Source: VAZQ01 sp046733355
GTDB taxonomy: Bacteria > Pseudomonadota > Alphaproteobacteria > Rhizobiales > Xanthobacteraceae
DNA: 64,000 bases
Assembly (NCBI GenBank): GCA_046733355.1
Contig: JBKPOZ010000095.1
Coordinates: 1 to 64,000 of the forward strand
Reading direction: 5' to 3'
A model generated the notes under the pieces. The model searched no databases. It saw only the letters and a program-made list of their open reading frames with translations, and was not told the origin of the DNA. Position numbers and translations under genes: made by a program. Positions within the stretch are counted from its first letter, which is position 1, and the number at the start of each line of letters is the position of its first letter. Below are positions 15,624-24,070 of this stretch, piece by piece.

Positions 15624-16613
15624 TCACTCTGCGGGCACCGCTGCGCCGATAAGTTTTCCCGGTGCAAACACACGGTGCCGCAGCATGACAGCCTGGCAGA
15701 TCGACCGTGCAGCCAGGATCGCCGCAACGGCAACGCCAATTCCGGCAATAAGGTCGATGAAATAGTGACCCCCATCGATGGGCGTGGACGCGAGCATGGC
15801 TCCATTCGCAAGGACCGCAAGCGGACGTATCCAGCGCACTGGCCAGAGCGCCCATGCGTAAAGCGCTGCCGAAGCGGCATGGAACGACGGAAATGTGATA
15901 ATTCCGGCCAATGCGAAAAGGTTGAGATGGCGCAGCGCGCCGTCGCGGACCGGCCCGAGATCGCGCACCTGGTCCAGATAGGCGCGCGGCTCGACATGGC
16001 TCAACGCGGCGGGATCGAGACCGATTTGCTGAAACATGCCGATCGCCGGCACCAGTGCAGAGATTATCGTCGTGGCGACGAGAGCCAGCATGAATGCCAT
16101 GGTGAACTCTTCAAGGCGCCGATAGCGGTGAATGGCTGCGAGCGGCACCGGAATGGCAAAAATCGGCCAGCGGATCATCGTGTAGCCGTAGCTCAACGCG
16201 CCTGCCAGCGCCGGGTGGGCATCGACAAACAGCACGTAGGCGCGCCAATCGAGCCCGAGCATGCGATCGAGCGCCAGCAGGTTTGCATCCTGCAGCGGCA
16301 GACTGAGCGCCGCAGCGACGTAGGTGAGCGGCGCCATGATCACCGTGATGAGCACGATCTGCGCGGTTCCGCCGAGCGCAAACATGACCTGCGGATCGCG
16401 TCTCGCCGGGGAGCGTGCATTCGCGTGGGCGAAGCCGGCGTAGATAGCGACAAACCCCAGCGAGAACAGCAGATCCGCAACGTTGATGGAAAAGCCGGCG
16501 AGTCCAATGCCGACCGCAAAGGCCATCGCCAGGACGGCGAGCATGAGCCAATTAAACCTGAAAAGGAGCCAGGCAGTCTCGACCTCTTGCTCGCACGCTT
16601 TGCTCTGAGCCAT
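15624..16613 (-). CDS. PAP2-family membrane phosphatase / inositolphosphotransferase-like
   Basis: 329 residues, ATG at 16613. About eight membrane segments alternate from residue 18 onward. The C-terminal half carries the PAP2 motifs: ITFPSFHAASAALYAWALW (Ser-Phe-His, motif 2) and ASTPIDGGHYFIDLIAGI (motif 3, His and Asp). The spacing resembles the Aur1/Ipt1-like branch (PAP2_3). The likely role is phosphate-ester or phospholipid head-group transfer at the membrane; the substrate is not predictable. The gene is divergent from ruvX, with starts 61 nt apart. Confidence 0.8.
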   Translation of the reverse strand: MAQSKACEQEVETAWLLFRFNWLMLAVLAMAFAVGIGLAGFSINVADLLFSLGFVAIYAGFAHANARSPARRDPQVMFALGGTAQIVLITVIMAPLTYVAAALSLPLQDANLLALDRMLGLDWRAYVLFVDAHPALAGALSYGYTMIRWPIFAIPVPLAAIHRYRRLEEFTMAFMLALVATTIISALVPAIGMFQQIGLDPAALSHVEPRAYLDQVRDLGPVRDGALRHLNLFALAGIITFPSFHAASAALYAWALWPVRWIRPLAVLANGAMLASTPIDGGHYFIDLIAGIGVAVAAILAARSICQAVMLRHRVFAPGKLIGAAVPAE

Positions 16614-16674
16614 GGGTCAGCAAGCTGTCGCGATCCGATTAATATCCGCCGAAGCGGTATGGTTAACAGAGACC

Positions 16675-17163
16675 ATGATCCTCACCGTATCAGAGCTCCT
16701 ATCGCAGCTGCCAGCGCGCGGCGCGCTGGTCGGCCTCGACGTAGGGACAAAGCGTATCGGAGTGGCGACGAGCGATCCGGATCGGCGGCTGGCGAGCCCG
16801 GTCGAGACCATCACCCGCCGCACCTTCGCGGTCGATGCGGCGCGCATTCTCGCGCTGGTGGCCGAGCGCAAGGCCGTCGGTTTCGTCCTGGGGCTTCCCA
16901 TCAATATGGACGGCAGCGAGGGGCCGCGCGCGCAGGGGGTGCGCGCATTCGCGCGCAATCTTGCACGGCTGTCCCAGCTGCCGGTTGCGTTTTGGGACGA
17001 GCGTCTCTCGACCGCGGCGGTCGAGCGGGCGCTGATCGCGCATGACGTGAGCCGGGCACGCCGTGCCAAGGTCATCGATCAACACGCCGCCGCCTTCATC
17101 CTGCAGGGCGCGCTCGATAGGCTCAGTGGACCGAGGACGGATGACAGAGGACAGAATTATTGA
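16675..17163 (+). CDS. ruvX: Holliday junction resolvase-like / pre-16S rRNA nuclease
   Basis: 162 residues from ATG 16675 (MILTVSELLSQLPARGALVG); the open frame upstream is not needed. The RNase H-like fold shows LVGLDVGTKRIGVATSDPDR (first catalytic Asp), FVLGLPINMDGSEGPRAQ, VAFWDERLSTAAVERAL (Glu) and the closing KVIDQHAAAFILQGALDRL (Asp). YqgF/RuvX removes the 5' end of 16S rRNA in E. coli. The last dozen residues after DRL are read from a downstream repeat, so the C-terminus is slightly extended. Divergence from gatC with ruvX nearby is a common order in Rhizobiales. Confidence 0.92.
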   Translation: MILTVSELLSQLPARGALVGLDVGTKRIGVATSDPDRRLASPVETITRRTFAVDAARILALVAERKAVGFVLGLPINMDGSEGPRAQGVRAFARNLARLSQLPVAFWDERLSTAAVERALIAHDVSRARRAKVIDQHAAAFILQGALDRLSGPRTDDRGQNY

Positions 17164-17204
17164 AATCGTCTTTCTGTCATCTGACGTCTGTCATCTGTTC
17201 TCTG
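17134..17204. repeat. GACGGATGACAGAGG inverted repeat at the ruvX end
   Basis: GGATGACAGAGGACAGAA faces TTCTGTCATCTGACGTCTG and GTCATC, forming a long hairpin. Related to the element at 14364. It overlaps the last codons of ruvX and precedes the end of the convergent aidB, which ends at 17191 within it. Confidence 0.6.
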
Positions 17205-18882
17205 GCAAGGCGCGATCGACCATTGAACGGGCTTCCGCACCTTCAAGGGCAATGGCTCCGAACAAGGGCGATGGTTGATGCTCGAGCCGGGTGCGGGCGA
17301 ACAGCTCGGCCACCGCGGGCGCGGTTTCGCGCAATGCGGCGGCCGCCGCGAGCGTCGCAAGCTGACCCACCGCCGCCCGGCCTGCCGCTTCTCCATCGCC
17401 AAGCGCGTCGCGCAGGACGCGGGCCGCCTTGCGCCCGCCGGGCAGGTCTGCGGTTTCCGCGGCAAGGGCGTGCATCAGCGCCGCGCCCCCCTCACACTCG
17501 GCTGCAAGCGCGCGCAGAACATCGAGACACATGACATTGCCCGACCCCTCCCAGATCGCATTGACCGGCGCTTCCCGGTAAAGACGCGGCAACATGCTTT
17601 CCTCGACATAGCCGTTGCCCCCCAGGCACTCCATCGCTTCACTGATGACGTTGGTGGCGATCTTGCACACCCAGTATTTGACCGCGGGCGTGAGCAGCCG
17701 CGCCCGCGCCGCCTCGTGCGCATCACTCGAAGGGAGATCCAACGATCGCGCGAGCCGCATTACCAGGGCAGTGGCCGCTTCGACTACCAGCGCCATGTCG
17801 GCGAGCACGCTTCGCATCAGTGCGTGATCCACGAGAAGCTTCTGGAAGACGATGCGATGCCGTGCATGGTGAATGGCCTGCGCAAGCGCCATGCGCATGA
17901 GCCCCGCGGAGGCCGCGGCGCAATCAAAACGCGTGAGCTGCACCATATTGATGATGGTGCGCACCCCCCTGCCCTCTTCCCCCACACGCCATGCGAATGC
18001 GCCTTCGAATTCCACCTCCGAGGAGGCGTTGGAGCGATTGCCCAGCTTGTCCTTGAGCCTGCGAAAATGCAGCGCGTTGACGCTCCCGTCGGGACGGAAG
18101 CGCGGCATCAGAAAACAGGTGAGGCCGCCTTGCGCCTGCGCCAGCACCAGAAACGCGTCGCACATCGGTGCGGACATGAACCATTTCTCGCCACTGATCA
18201 GATAATGATCGGCCTCACGAGCGGCGCGCGTGACGTTAGTGCGTACATCGGTTCCTCCCTGCCGTTCGGTCATCCCCATGCCAAGCGTGATCGCTGACTT
18301 TTCAGTCCAGGGCTGAAAGCGCGCGTCATAGTGGCGGGAAAGGATTTTCGGCATCAGCTCGGCGGCCAGCGCGGGCTCGGTCGCTAGCGCGGCCATGGCC
18401 GCATGCGTCATGGTGATGGGACAAAGGTGGCCGGTTTCGATTTGCGCCGCCATGTAGAAGCGTGCCGCGCGCGTAACGTGGGCGGGCGCCGGGGCGGCCG
18501 CACCATCGCTGCGCCACGTTGAGGCGTGCAACCCGGCAGCCATGCTCTCCGCCATGAACCGATGATAAGCGGGATGGAACTCCACCTCGTCGAGGCGAAA
18601 GCCGCGCGCGTCAAAGGCGTGCAAACGCGGCGGGTTTTCATTGGCCTCGCGCGCCGCATCAAACATCTGCGCGCTTCCCCAGCGCCGACCGAAGGCGGCA
18701 AGCGCCGGCGCATCGGCTTCGCCCCCATTCGCGGCGACCGCGCTCTGCAACGGCAGGTCGCTGGCATAGAGGTCCACATCGACGTAAGGCGGCGACCGAT
18801 TGAGCCCCGGACTTTGTTCCGTCACGAATACCTCTCTGCTCGCCTGTGGAATGGCGGCCAGCATACTTGTCGGCCGCGTCAT
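17191..18882 (-). CDS. aidB: acyl-CoA dehydrogenase family protein of the AidB type
   Basis: 563 residues, ATG at 18882 preceded by AGGGTGAA; an internal Met at residue 7 is the alternative. The N-terminus LNRSPPYVDVDLYASDLPLQ is the AidB-specific start. The flavin/substrate region reads LGMGMTERQGGTDVRTNVTR and YLISGEKWFMSAPMCDAFLV, with LGNRSNASSEVEFEGAFAW further on. The active-site region is MECLGGNGYVEESMLPRLYR followed by IWEGSGNVMCLDVLRAL. E. coli AidB is a flavoprotein of the Ada adaptive response that binds DNA. No Ada genes are in this window, so its regulation here is not visible. Confidence 0.9.
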   Translation of the reverse strand: MTRPTSMLAAIPQASREVFVTEQSPGLNRSPPYVDVDLYASDLPLQSAVAANGGEADAPALAAFGRRWGSAQMFDAAREANENPPRLHAFDARGFRLDEVEFHPAYHRFMAESMAAGLHASTWRSDGAAAPAPAHVTRAARFYMAAQIETGHLCPITMTHAAMAALATEPALAAELMPKILSRHYDARFQPWTEKSAITLGMGMTERQGGTDVRTNVTRAAREADHYLISGEKWFMSAPMCDAFLVLAQAQGGLTCFLMPRFRPDGSVNALHFRRLKDKLGNRSNASSEVEFEGAFAWRVGEEGRGVRTIINMVQLTRFDCAAASAGLMRMALAQAIHHARHRIVFQKLLVDHALMRSVLADMALVVEAATALVMRLARSLDLPSSDAHEAARARLLTPAVKYWVCKIATNVISEAMECLGGNGYVEESMLPRLYREAPVNAIWEGSGNVMCLDVLRALAAECEGGAALMHALAAETADLPGGRKAARVLRDALGDGEAAGRAAVGQLATLAAAAALRETAPAVAELFARTRLEHQPSPLFGAIALEGAEARSMVDRALPENR

Positions 18883-18996
18883 TTCACCCTATAGCTGCCG
18901 CTTTAATGGACAGCCCTCCAATTCGGTACGTGCCGGACCGTCCGCGTATGCGGGCGCTGACGGCTCCGCATCGGCGTTGAGACGGGCGGCGTGCCG

Positions 18997-20451
18997 ATGA
19001 AGCCAAAACAGGCGTTCAAGACCCGGCACATCGTATCCATAAACGACCTGTCCAATGCAGAGATCGAGGCGGTGTTTGGTCTTGCCCAGCACTATCTGGA
19101 CAAGCTTGCCGACCCGAGCTGCGCATACCGGATTGCGCGCAGCACCAGCGTGGCTTCCGATTTCATCCTGGCGAGCCTGTTCTACGAGCCGAGCACGAGA
19201 ACGCGGCTCTCCTTCGAAAGCGCGATGCTGCGCCTCGGCGGCGATGTCATCACCAGCGCCGACCCTGCCACGAGCTCGGCGGCCAAGGGCGAAAGCCTCG
19301 CCGACAGCGTGCGCGTCATCGCCAACTACGCCGATGTGATGGTGATCCGCCATCCCCGCGATGGCGCAGCGCGCCTTGCGGCCGAGTACTCGCCCATTCC
19401 CGTGATCAATGGCGGCGATGGCAGTCATGAGCATCCCACGCAGACGCTGTGCGACGTGTTCACACTCAAGAAAAAGAACAGGGAGCTCAAAAATCTGAAA
19501 GTCGCAATCTCGGGTGACCTCAAGGGCAGCAGGACCATCCACTCCTTCGTCTACGCGCTCGCCCGCTTTGGCGCCCGCATCGTTCCCATGCCGGCGCCCG
19601 GCATGGAATTGCCCGCGCATGTGCGCGAGCGCTTGCGCACCGACTTCGGCTGCGAATTCGATGGCGCGGACGGCTCGATCGGCGCACTCTACAAAACGCC
19701 GGAAGAGCCGCATCAGCCGGCGCTCTTTTCCGGACCCGAATTCGAGTTCAGCATCGACCGCAACGAGGCGCCTCCGGCACGGGCGTCGCGACGTCAGAAG
19801 ATCGCCGCCGTCTATGTGACGCGATTCCAGAAGGAGCGCTGGCCGCTGGAAGAGCGGCAATATCCCAGGATCGATGCCAAATTCCTGCGCGAGCCGAAAT
19901 ATTCGCGCGCGAGCCTCCTCCATCCGCTCCCGCGCGTGGACGAGCTCGATGTGGCTCTCGATAAGGACCATCGCGCCATTTATTTCGAGCAGGCCGCCTA
20001 CGGGGTGCCCATCCGCATGGCGCTGATTTCGCTTCTGCTCGGGGTCGCCGAGGCGAAGGCTCTCACGACCTTTTCGGGAGGATTCGCGAAATCGAAATTT
20101 GTCCTCTACCAGCAGCCTCGCAACATCGGCATTTGCTGCGCCAACCGCAATTGCATTGTGCACGAGGAGAAGGAAGCTCCCTACGTGCAGAACAAGTTTC
20201 ATCTGGTCGGCGGCCGCGGCACATCGGTGCCGATCGGGCTGCGATGCGTGTACTGCGAAGGCGACATCGACGAATTCGTGGTCGCCAGCAGGAAAAACAG
20301 ATGGTTTACGGGTGATCGAGCTGCGGTCGAGGAGCTCAGTGATCAGAACGTGCGGGATTTTGTCTTCTTTGCCGATGAAGGCGATGCGCTGAGGAATGGA
20401 TTTCACTCGCGCAAGCACAGCCGGCCGAAACGCGCCGCAGCCAGTCGCTAG
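18997..20451 (+). CDS. pyrB: aspartate carbamoyltransferase with fused PyrI-like zinc domain
   Basis: 484 residues from ATG 18997; a GTG two codons earlier is also in frame. Residues 1-345 are an ATCase catalytic chain of the E. coli type: EPSTRTR (64-70), AAKGESLADSVRV, HPTQ (146-149), YVTRFQKERW, and HPLPRVDE from 309. An insertion of about 35 residues (ALYKTPEEPHQP ... ARASRR) interrupts the second domain. The C-terminal 100 residues carry CANRNC (Cys381, Cys386) and RCVYCE (Cys417, Cys420), the four-cysteine zinc site of PyrI. The PyrI nucleotide-binding domain is not visible. Long ATCases of this kind occur in Burkholderia. plsY follows, without a pyrC. Confidence 0.88.
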   Translation: MKPKQAFKTRHIVSINDLSNAEIEAVFGLAQHYLDKLADPSCAYRIARSTSVASDFILASLFYEPSTRTRLSFESAMLRLGGDVITSADPATSSAAKGESLADSVRVIANYADVMVIRHPRDGAARLAAEYSPIPVINGGDGSHEHPTQTLCDVFTLKKKNRELKNLKVAISGDLKGSRTIHSFVYALARFGARIVPMPAPGMELPAHVRERLRTDFGCEFDGADGSIGALYKTPEEPHQPALFSGPEFEFSIDRNEAPPARASRRQKIAAVYVTRFQKERWPLEERQYPRIDAKFLREPKYSRASLLHPLPRVDELDVALDKDHRAIYFEQAAYGVPIRMALISLLLGVAEAKALTTFSGGFAKSKFVLYQQPRNIGICCANRNCIVHEEKEAPYVQNKFHLVGGRGTSVPIGLRCVYCEGDIDEFVVASRKNRWFTGDRAAVEELSDQNVRDFVFFADEGDALRNGFHSRKHSRPKRAAASR

Positions 20452-20463
20452 TGCAGCAAACCC

Positions 20464-20574
20464 CGTCATTCCGGGGCGCCGCCTAGCGAAGCGGAGCGGC
20501 GAGCCCGCAATCCATAACCACAGCCGAGGACTATGGATTCCGGCACTCGGCTTTCAGCCTCGGCCGGAATGACG
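20464..20574. repeat. CGTCATTCCGG intergenic repeat
   Basis: Starts CGTCATTCCGGGGCGC and ends CCGGAATGACG, with internal dyad TCCATAACC ... GGACTATGGA. A widespread Rhizobiales-type mosaic repeat lying between pyrB and plsY. Confidence 0.7.
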
Positions 20575-20588
20575 ACGCTGAGACTGCC

Positions 20589-21188
20589 ATGAGCATACGG
20601 ACATCTCTTCTGGCGTTTGCATTCTGCTACCTGTGCGGGTCGGTCCCGTTCGGGCTGATCCTGACGCGGCTCGCGGGCGCGCCCGATGTGCGCTCCGTCG
20701 GATCGGGAAATATCGGCGCCACCAACGTGTTGCGGACCGGCCACAAGGGACTGGCCGCCGCGACGCTTCTCGGCGATATGCTCAAAGGCACTGCCGCGGT
20801 GCTCGCGGTCATGTATTTCTGCGGACGTGAAATCGCGCTCCTCGCCGCGCCCGGAGCTTTTTTGGGCCATCTCTTCCCGGTCTGGCTCGGGTTCAAAGGC
20901 GGCAAGGGTGTGGCCACCTATATCGGTCTCCTCCTCGCGCTGGCTCCGCTCGCCGCCGCCATCTTCGCAGCGGTCTGGCTCGGCATTGCGGCAATCACCC
21001 GCTATTCGTCGCTCGCAGCGCTTGCGGCGAGCGCGGCGACGCCCGTCGCGCTTCTGCTCACGCGGGACTTCCCCGAGGCCACGCTGTTCACTGTGCTCTC
21101 GGCCCTGCTCTGGATCATGCACCGGGCCAACATCGCGCGGCTGCTCAACCGCACCGAAACGCGCATCGGCGAGAAAGCGCGCACCTGA
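20589..21188 (+). CDS. plsY: acyl-phosphate:glycerol-3-phosphate acyltransferase
   Basis: 199 residues, ATG at 20589. PlsY adds the first acyl chain to glycerol-3-phosphate in phospholipid synthesis, in the inner membrane. The three conserved motifs are visible: CYLCGSVPFGLILTRL with VGSGNIGATNVLRTGHKG (motif 1), GHLFPVWLGFKGGKGVATY (motif 2), and the third near HRANIARLLNRTETRIG. About five membrane segments. It convergently faces the phosphomannomutase, whose stop codon adjoins. In many Rhizobiales plsY is followed by dprA; here dprA is at 42790. Confidence 0.95.
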   Translation: MSIRTSLLAFAFCYLCGSVPFGLILTRLAGAPDVRSVGSGNIGATNVLRTGHKGLAAATLLGDMLKGTAAVLAVMYFCGREIALLAAPGAFLGHLFPVWLGFKGGKGVATYIGLLLALAPLAAAIFAAVWLGIAAITRYSSLAALAASAATPVALLLTRDFPEATLFTVLSALLWIMHRANIARLLNRTETRIGEKART

Positions 21189-22688
21189 TCAAATCGTCTG
21201 GTTATAAGCGCCGACTTCAGGGTGCTGCCGGAGTACCGTATCCACGGCCTTGAACATCTCGCGCATACGTGCCTCGGAAACCGGGCTCTCCACCACCACC
21301 ACCAGCTCCGGCTTGTTGGATGAGGCGCGCACCAGACCCCAGGTGCCGTCCTCGACGGTGACGCGCACGCCATTGACCGTGACGAGATCGCGGATGCTCT
21401 GCGCCGCCACCTTTCCGGCTGCCGCCCGCGTTTTTTCGAAATGCTTCACCACGTCATCGACGATCCTGTATTTCACCTCGTCCGCGCAATGCGGCGCCAT
21501 GGTGGGTGACGACCACGTCTTGGGCAGCGCGTTTTTCAGATCCGCCATGCTCTTTCCGGGATTGCGGTCGAGCATGTCGCACACGGCAAGCGCAAAGACG
21601 AGACCGTCGTCGTAGCCGCGTCCGATAGGCGGCGCGAAAAAGAAATGCCCGGACTTCTCAAAGCCTGCGACTGCCCCGATCTCGTTGACCCGGCGTTTGA
21701 TATAGGAGTGCCCGGTTTTCCAGTAATCCGCGATCGCCCCGTTCTTGCGCAGCTCCGGATCAGTTGCAAAGAGCCCGGTCGATTTCACATCGACGACGAA
21801 TTTCGCGCCCGCATGGCGCGCCGAGATATCGCGCGCCAGCATTACCCCAACCTTGTCTGCAAAGATCTCCTCGCCTTCGTTGTCCACGACGCCGCATCGG
21901 TCTCCGTCGCCGTCGAAGCCGAGCGCGACATCCGCGCGCGTGCGCAATACCTCGTCGCGCATGGCGTGCAGCATTTTCAGGTCTTCGGTGTTCGGATTGT
22001 AGTTCGGAAACGTGTAGTCGAGCTCGCAATCGAGCGGAACGACCTCGCAGCTGATCGCCTCGAGCACGCGCGGCGCAAACGCGCCCGCGGTGCCATTGCC
22101 GCAAGCGCAGACGACCTTCAGGCGGCGCTTCAGGCGCGGCCGCTTCGTCAGATCGGCGATATAGCGGGCGCGAAAGTCCTCGACGAATACATATGAGCCA
22201 CCGCCGGGCAGATCGAACGCACTCTCGAGCACGATCCGTTTGAGCGCGCTCATCTCGTCGGGGCCGAAGGTGAGCGGGCGCGCGCTGCCCATTTTTACGC
22301 CGGTCCAGCCATTGTCGTTGTGCGAGGCGGTGACCATGGCGACGCACGGCACATCAAGCGCGAACTGGGCGAAATAGGCCATCGGCGTGAGCGCAAGGCC
22401 GATATCGTGCACCTTGCACCCCGCGGCCATGAGCCCGCTTGTGAGCGCAGCCTTCACCCCCGCCGAATAGCTGCGGAAATCGTGGGCCGTAACAACCTCC
22501 GGCCGCACGCCCTGGCGGCGAATGAGGGTGCCGAGCCCCATCCCGAGCGCCTGGATCCCCATCAGATTGATCTCGCTGCCGAGCAGCCAGCGCGCATCGT
22601 ATTCGCGGAAGCCCGTGGGTTTCACCAGGGGTTCGGATTCATAAGCGTAGGTGTTTGGAGAGAGCGCGGCTTTTGGAGCGGGAAACAT
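21189..22688 (-). CDS. phosphomannomutase / phosphoglucomutase
   Basis: 499 residues from ATG 22688 (MFPAPKAALSPNTYAYESEP); upstream codons fall in a repeat. It is an alpha-D-phosphohexomutase interconverting hexose 1- and 6-phosphates for nucleotide-sugar and polysaccharide synthesis. Conserved loops are FREYDARWLLGSEINLMGI, the catalytic phosphoserine loop CVAMVTASHNDNGWTGVKMG, the metal loop LGFDGDGDRCGVVDNEGEEI, the sugar-binding GFEKSGHFFF, and the phosphate-binding loop VRASSNKPELVVVVES near the end. All four domains are present. AlgC- or ManB-type specificity cannot be decided from the sequence. Confidence 0.92.
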   Translation of the reverse strand: MFPAPKAALSPNTYAYESEPLVKPTGFREYDARWLLGSEINLMGIQALGMGLGTLIRRQGVRPEVVTAHDFRSYSAGVKAALTSGLMAAGCKVHDIGLALTPMAYFAQFALDVPCVAMVTASHNDNGWTGVKMGSARPLTFGPDEMSALKRIVLESAFDLPGGGSYVFVEDFRARYIADLTKRPRLKRRLKVVCACGNGTAGAFAPRVLEAISCEVVPLDCELDYTFPNYNPNTEDLKMLHAMRDEVLRTRADVALGFDGDGDRCGVVDNEGEEIFADKVGVMLARDISARHAGAKFVVDVKSTGLFATDPELRKNGAIADYWKTGHSYIKRRVNEIGAVAGFEKSGHFFFAPPIGRGYDDGLVFALAVCDMLDRNPGKSMADLKNALPKTWSSPTMAPHCADEVKYRIVDDVVKHFEKTRAAAGKVAAQSIRDLVTVNGVRVTVEDGTWGLVRASSNKPELVVVVESPVSEARMREMFKAVDTVLRQHPEVGAYNQTI

Positions 22689-22698
22689 TGGAGCGCAA

Positions 22699-22770
22699 GT
22701 AGCCCGCATGAGCGCAGCGATATGCGGGAGGAGGGAAAGCCCCGGATATCGCTTCGCTCATCCGGGCTAT
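22699..22770. repeat. REP-like repeat (GTAGCCCGCATGAGCG ... CATCCGGGCTAT)
   Basis: Two arms: GTAGCCCGCATGAGCGCAGC with ATGCGGGA, and CCCGGATATCGCTTCGCTCA with TCCGGGCTAT. Nearly the same as the element at 50160. It lies upstream of the mutase start. Confidence 0.7.
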
Positions 22771-22814
22771 GGTGAATAGCTCACCGGGCGCGTACGGGAA
22801 AGCGAGCGCGAAAG

Positions 22815-23328
22815 TTATTGTTCCAGGACGAGCTTGCCGCGCTCGTGCGTCCAGCGCAGCCGCGACAGGAAGGACATACCGAGGAGATTCACGCCCAGCG
22901 ATTCGTCCGGATGCACCAGCGCGGGAGCGTCGCGCACGACGATGCTCGATCGCGCGCAGCTGCACGAGGGCGGCGCGGGTAATGCCATTGGGCGTCGCCA
23001 CTTTCACGACGTAATCGCGCGCCGCGGGGTGAATGCCGAGCCGGGCCGCATCGCTGGCGCGCAGCGCAATCTGGGTGGCCCCGGTATCGACCACCATCTC
23101 CAGCGTGCGGCCGTCAACTCTCGCATCGAACCAGAAATGGCCGCCATTGCCGCGCGAGAGCGCAATGGAACGGCTGTTGCCGACCGCCGCCGGAGCGGAG
23201 ACCGGTGCAGGCGCTGCGGCAAGGGCGGCGGAGGCCGCTGCGCTTTTGCTTCGCGTGTCTGCAGCGCGTGCAGCAACACCACCGATGATCAGCGCAATGA
23301 CCAAGAAGGCGACTGCCTTGGCCAGCAT
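22815..23328 (-). pseudogene. TIGR02281-type retropepsin-like aspartic protease, frameshifted
   Basis: ATG at 23328 after GGGACAGGAA. The start has an N-terminal membrane/signal segment (AVAFLVIALIIGGVAARA), an Ala/Pro linker and the protease core LEMVVDTGATQIALRASDAARL, with catalytic Asp in Val-Asp-Thr-Gly-Ala. After NGITRAALVQLRAIE the frame is lost. In the neighbouring frame the rest of the family reads SIVVRDAPALVHPDESLGVN, LLGMSFLSRLRWTHERGKL, ending VLEQ-TAA at 22815. A deletion of one or two codons plus one or two bases near 22950 explains this. Both halves are otherwise perfect, so a very recent mutation or an assembly error is likely. Confidence 0.8.
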
Positions 23329-23463
23329 TTCCTGTCCCTGTCGACGCAACCGGCGGACTATCGGAGATGTCGCTTAACGCGGGCGTGCAGAATGCCGGCG
23401 TTTTGCCGTCACGATAAGCGGCGGGTTAAGGCAACCGCAGCGATTTAGCTTAAACGCCGTTGG

Positions 23464-24066
23464 TCAAAACGTTGTGCGCTGGCGCAAGGCGGCCGAGAGC
23501 GTGCCTTCGTCCAGATAATCGAGCTCGCCGCCTACCGGGACGCCATGCGCCAACCGCGTCACCTTCGCCTTGCTCTCATGCAGGAGGTCGGTGATGTAGT
23601 GCGCCGTGGTCTGCCCATCGACGGTGGCGTTGAGCGCAAGAACCACTTCCGCAACTCCTTCCCGCTCCACCCGCGAGATCAGCGAATCAATCGCCAGATC
23701 CTGCGGGCCGACGCCATCGAGCGGCGACAGCGTGCCGCCCAGGACGTGATAGCGCGCATTGAGCGCGTGCGCGCGCTCGAGCGCCCACAGATCGGCAACG
23801 TCGGCGACCACGATCAGGATGCTGGCATCACGGCGCGGGTCGCTGCAGACGGCGCAGGGATTTTGCGTGTCGATATTGGCGCATACTTTGCAGATCTGGA
23901 TTTTGTCGAGCGCCACCTGCAGGGCAGAAGCAAGCGGCGCCATGATCTGCTCGCGCTTCTTGATCAGAAAAAGAGCAGCGCGGCGCGCGGAGCGCGGCCC
24001 AAGGCCGGGCATGCGCGCGAGCAGCTGGATCAGTCGTTCGATCTCGGCCCCGGCTGTTGCGGCCAC
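23464..24066 (-). CDS. recR: recombination mediator protein RecR
   Basis: 200 residues, GTG start at 24066, eight nucleotides after the ybaB stop region. RecR loads RecA with RecF/RecO at gaps in DNA. Visible: helix-hairpin-helix MPGLGPRSARRAALFLIKKR; zinc finger CKVCANIDTQNPCAVC with four cysteines; the TOPRIM domain from ASILIVVADVADLWALERAH to EVVLALNATVDGQTTAHYIT; and the C-terminal THGVPVGGELDYLDEGTLS-like end (here AHGVPVGGELDYLDEGTLS). Normal length. It is the last gene of a dnaX-ybaB-recR operon, the standard bacterial arrangement. Confidence 0.96.
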   Translation of the reverse strand: MAATAGAEIERLIQLLARMPGLGPRSARRAALFLIKKREQIMAPLASALQVALDKIQICKVCANIDTQNPCAVCSDPRRDASILIVVADVADLWALERAHALNARYHVLGGTLSPLDGVGPQDLAIDSLISRVEREGVAEVVLALNATVDGQTTAHYITDLLHESKAKVTRLAHGVPVGGELDYLDEGTLSAALRQRTTF

Positions 24067-24070
24067 TGTT

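Noticed and set aside
15675..17045. 456-residue plus-strand frame across the PAP2 gene and ruvX
   Set aside because: Overlaps the minus-strand PAP2 protein and the correct ruvX frame; no domain content.
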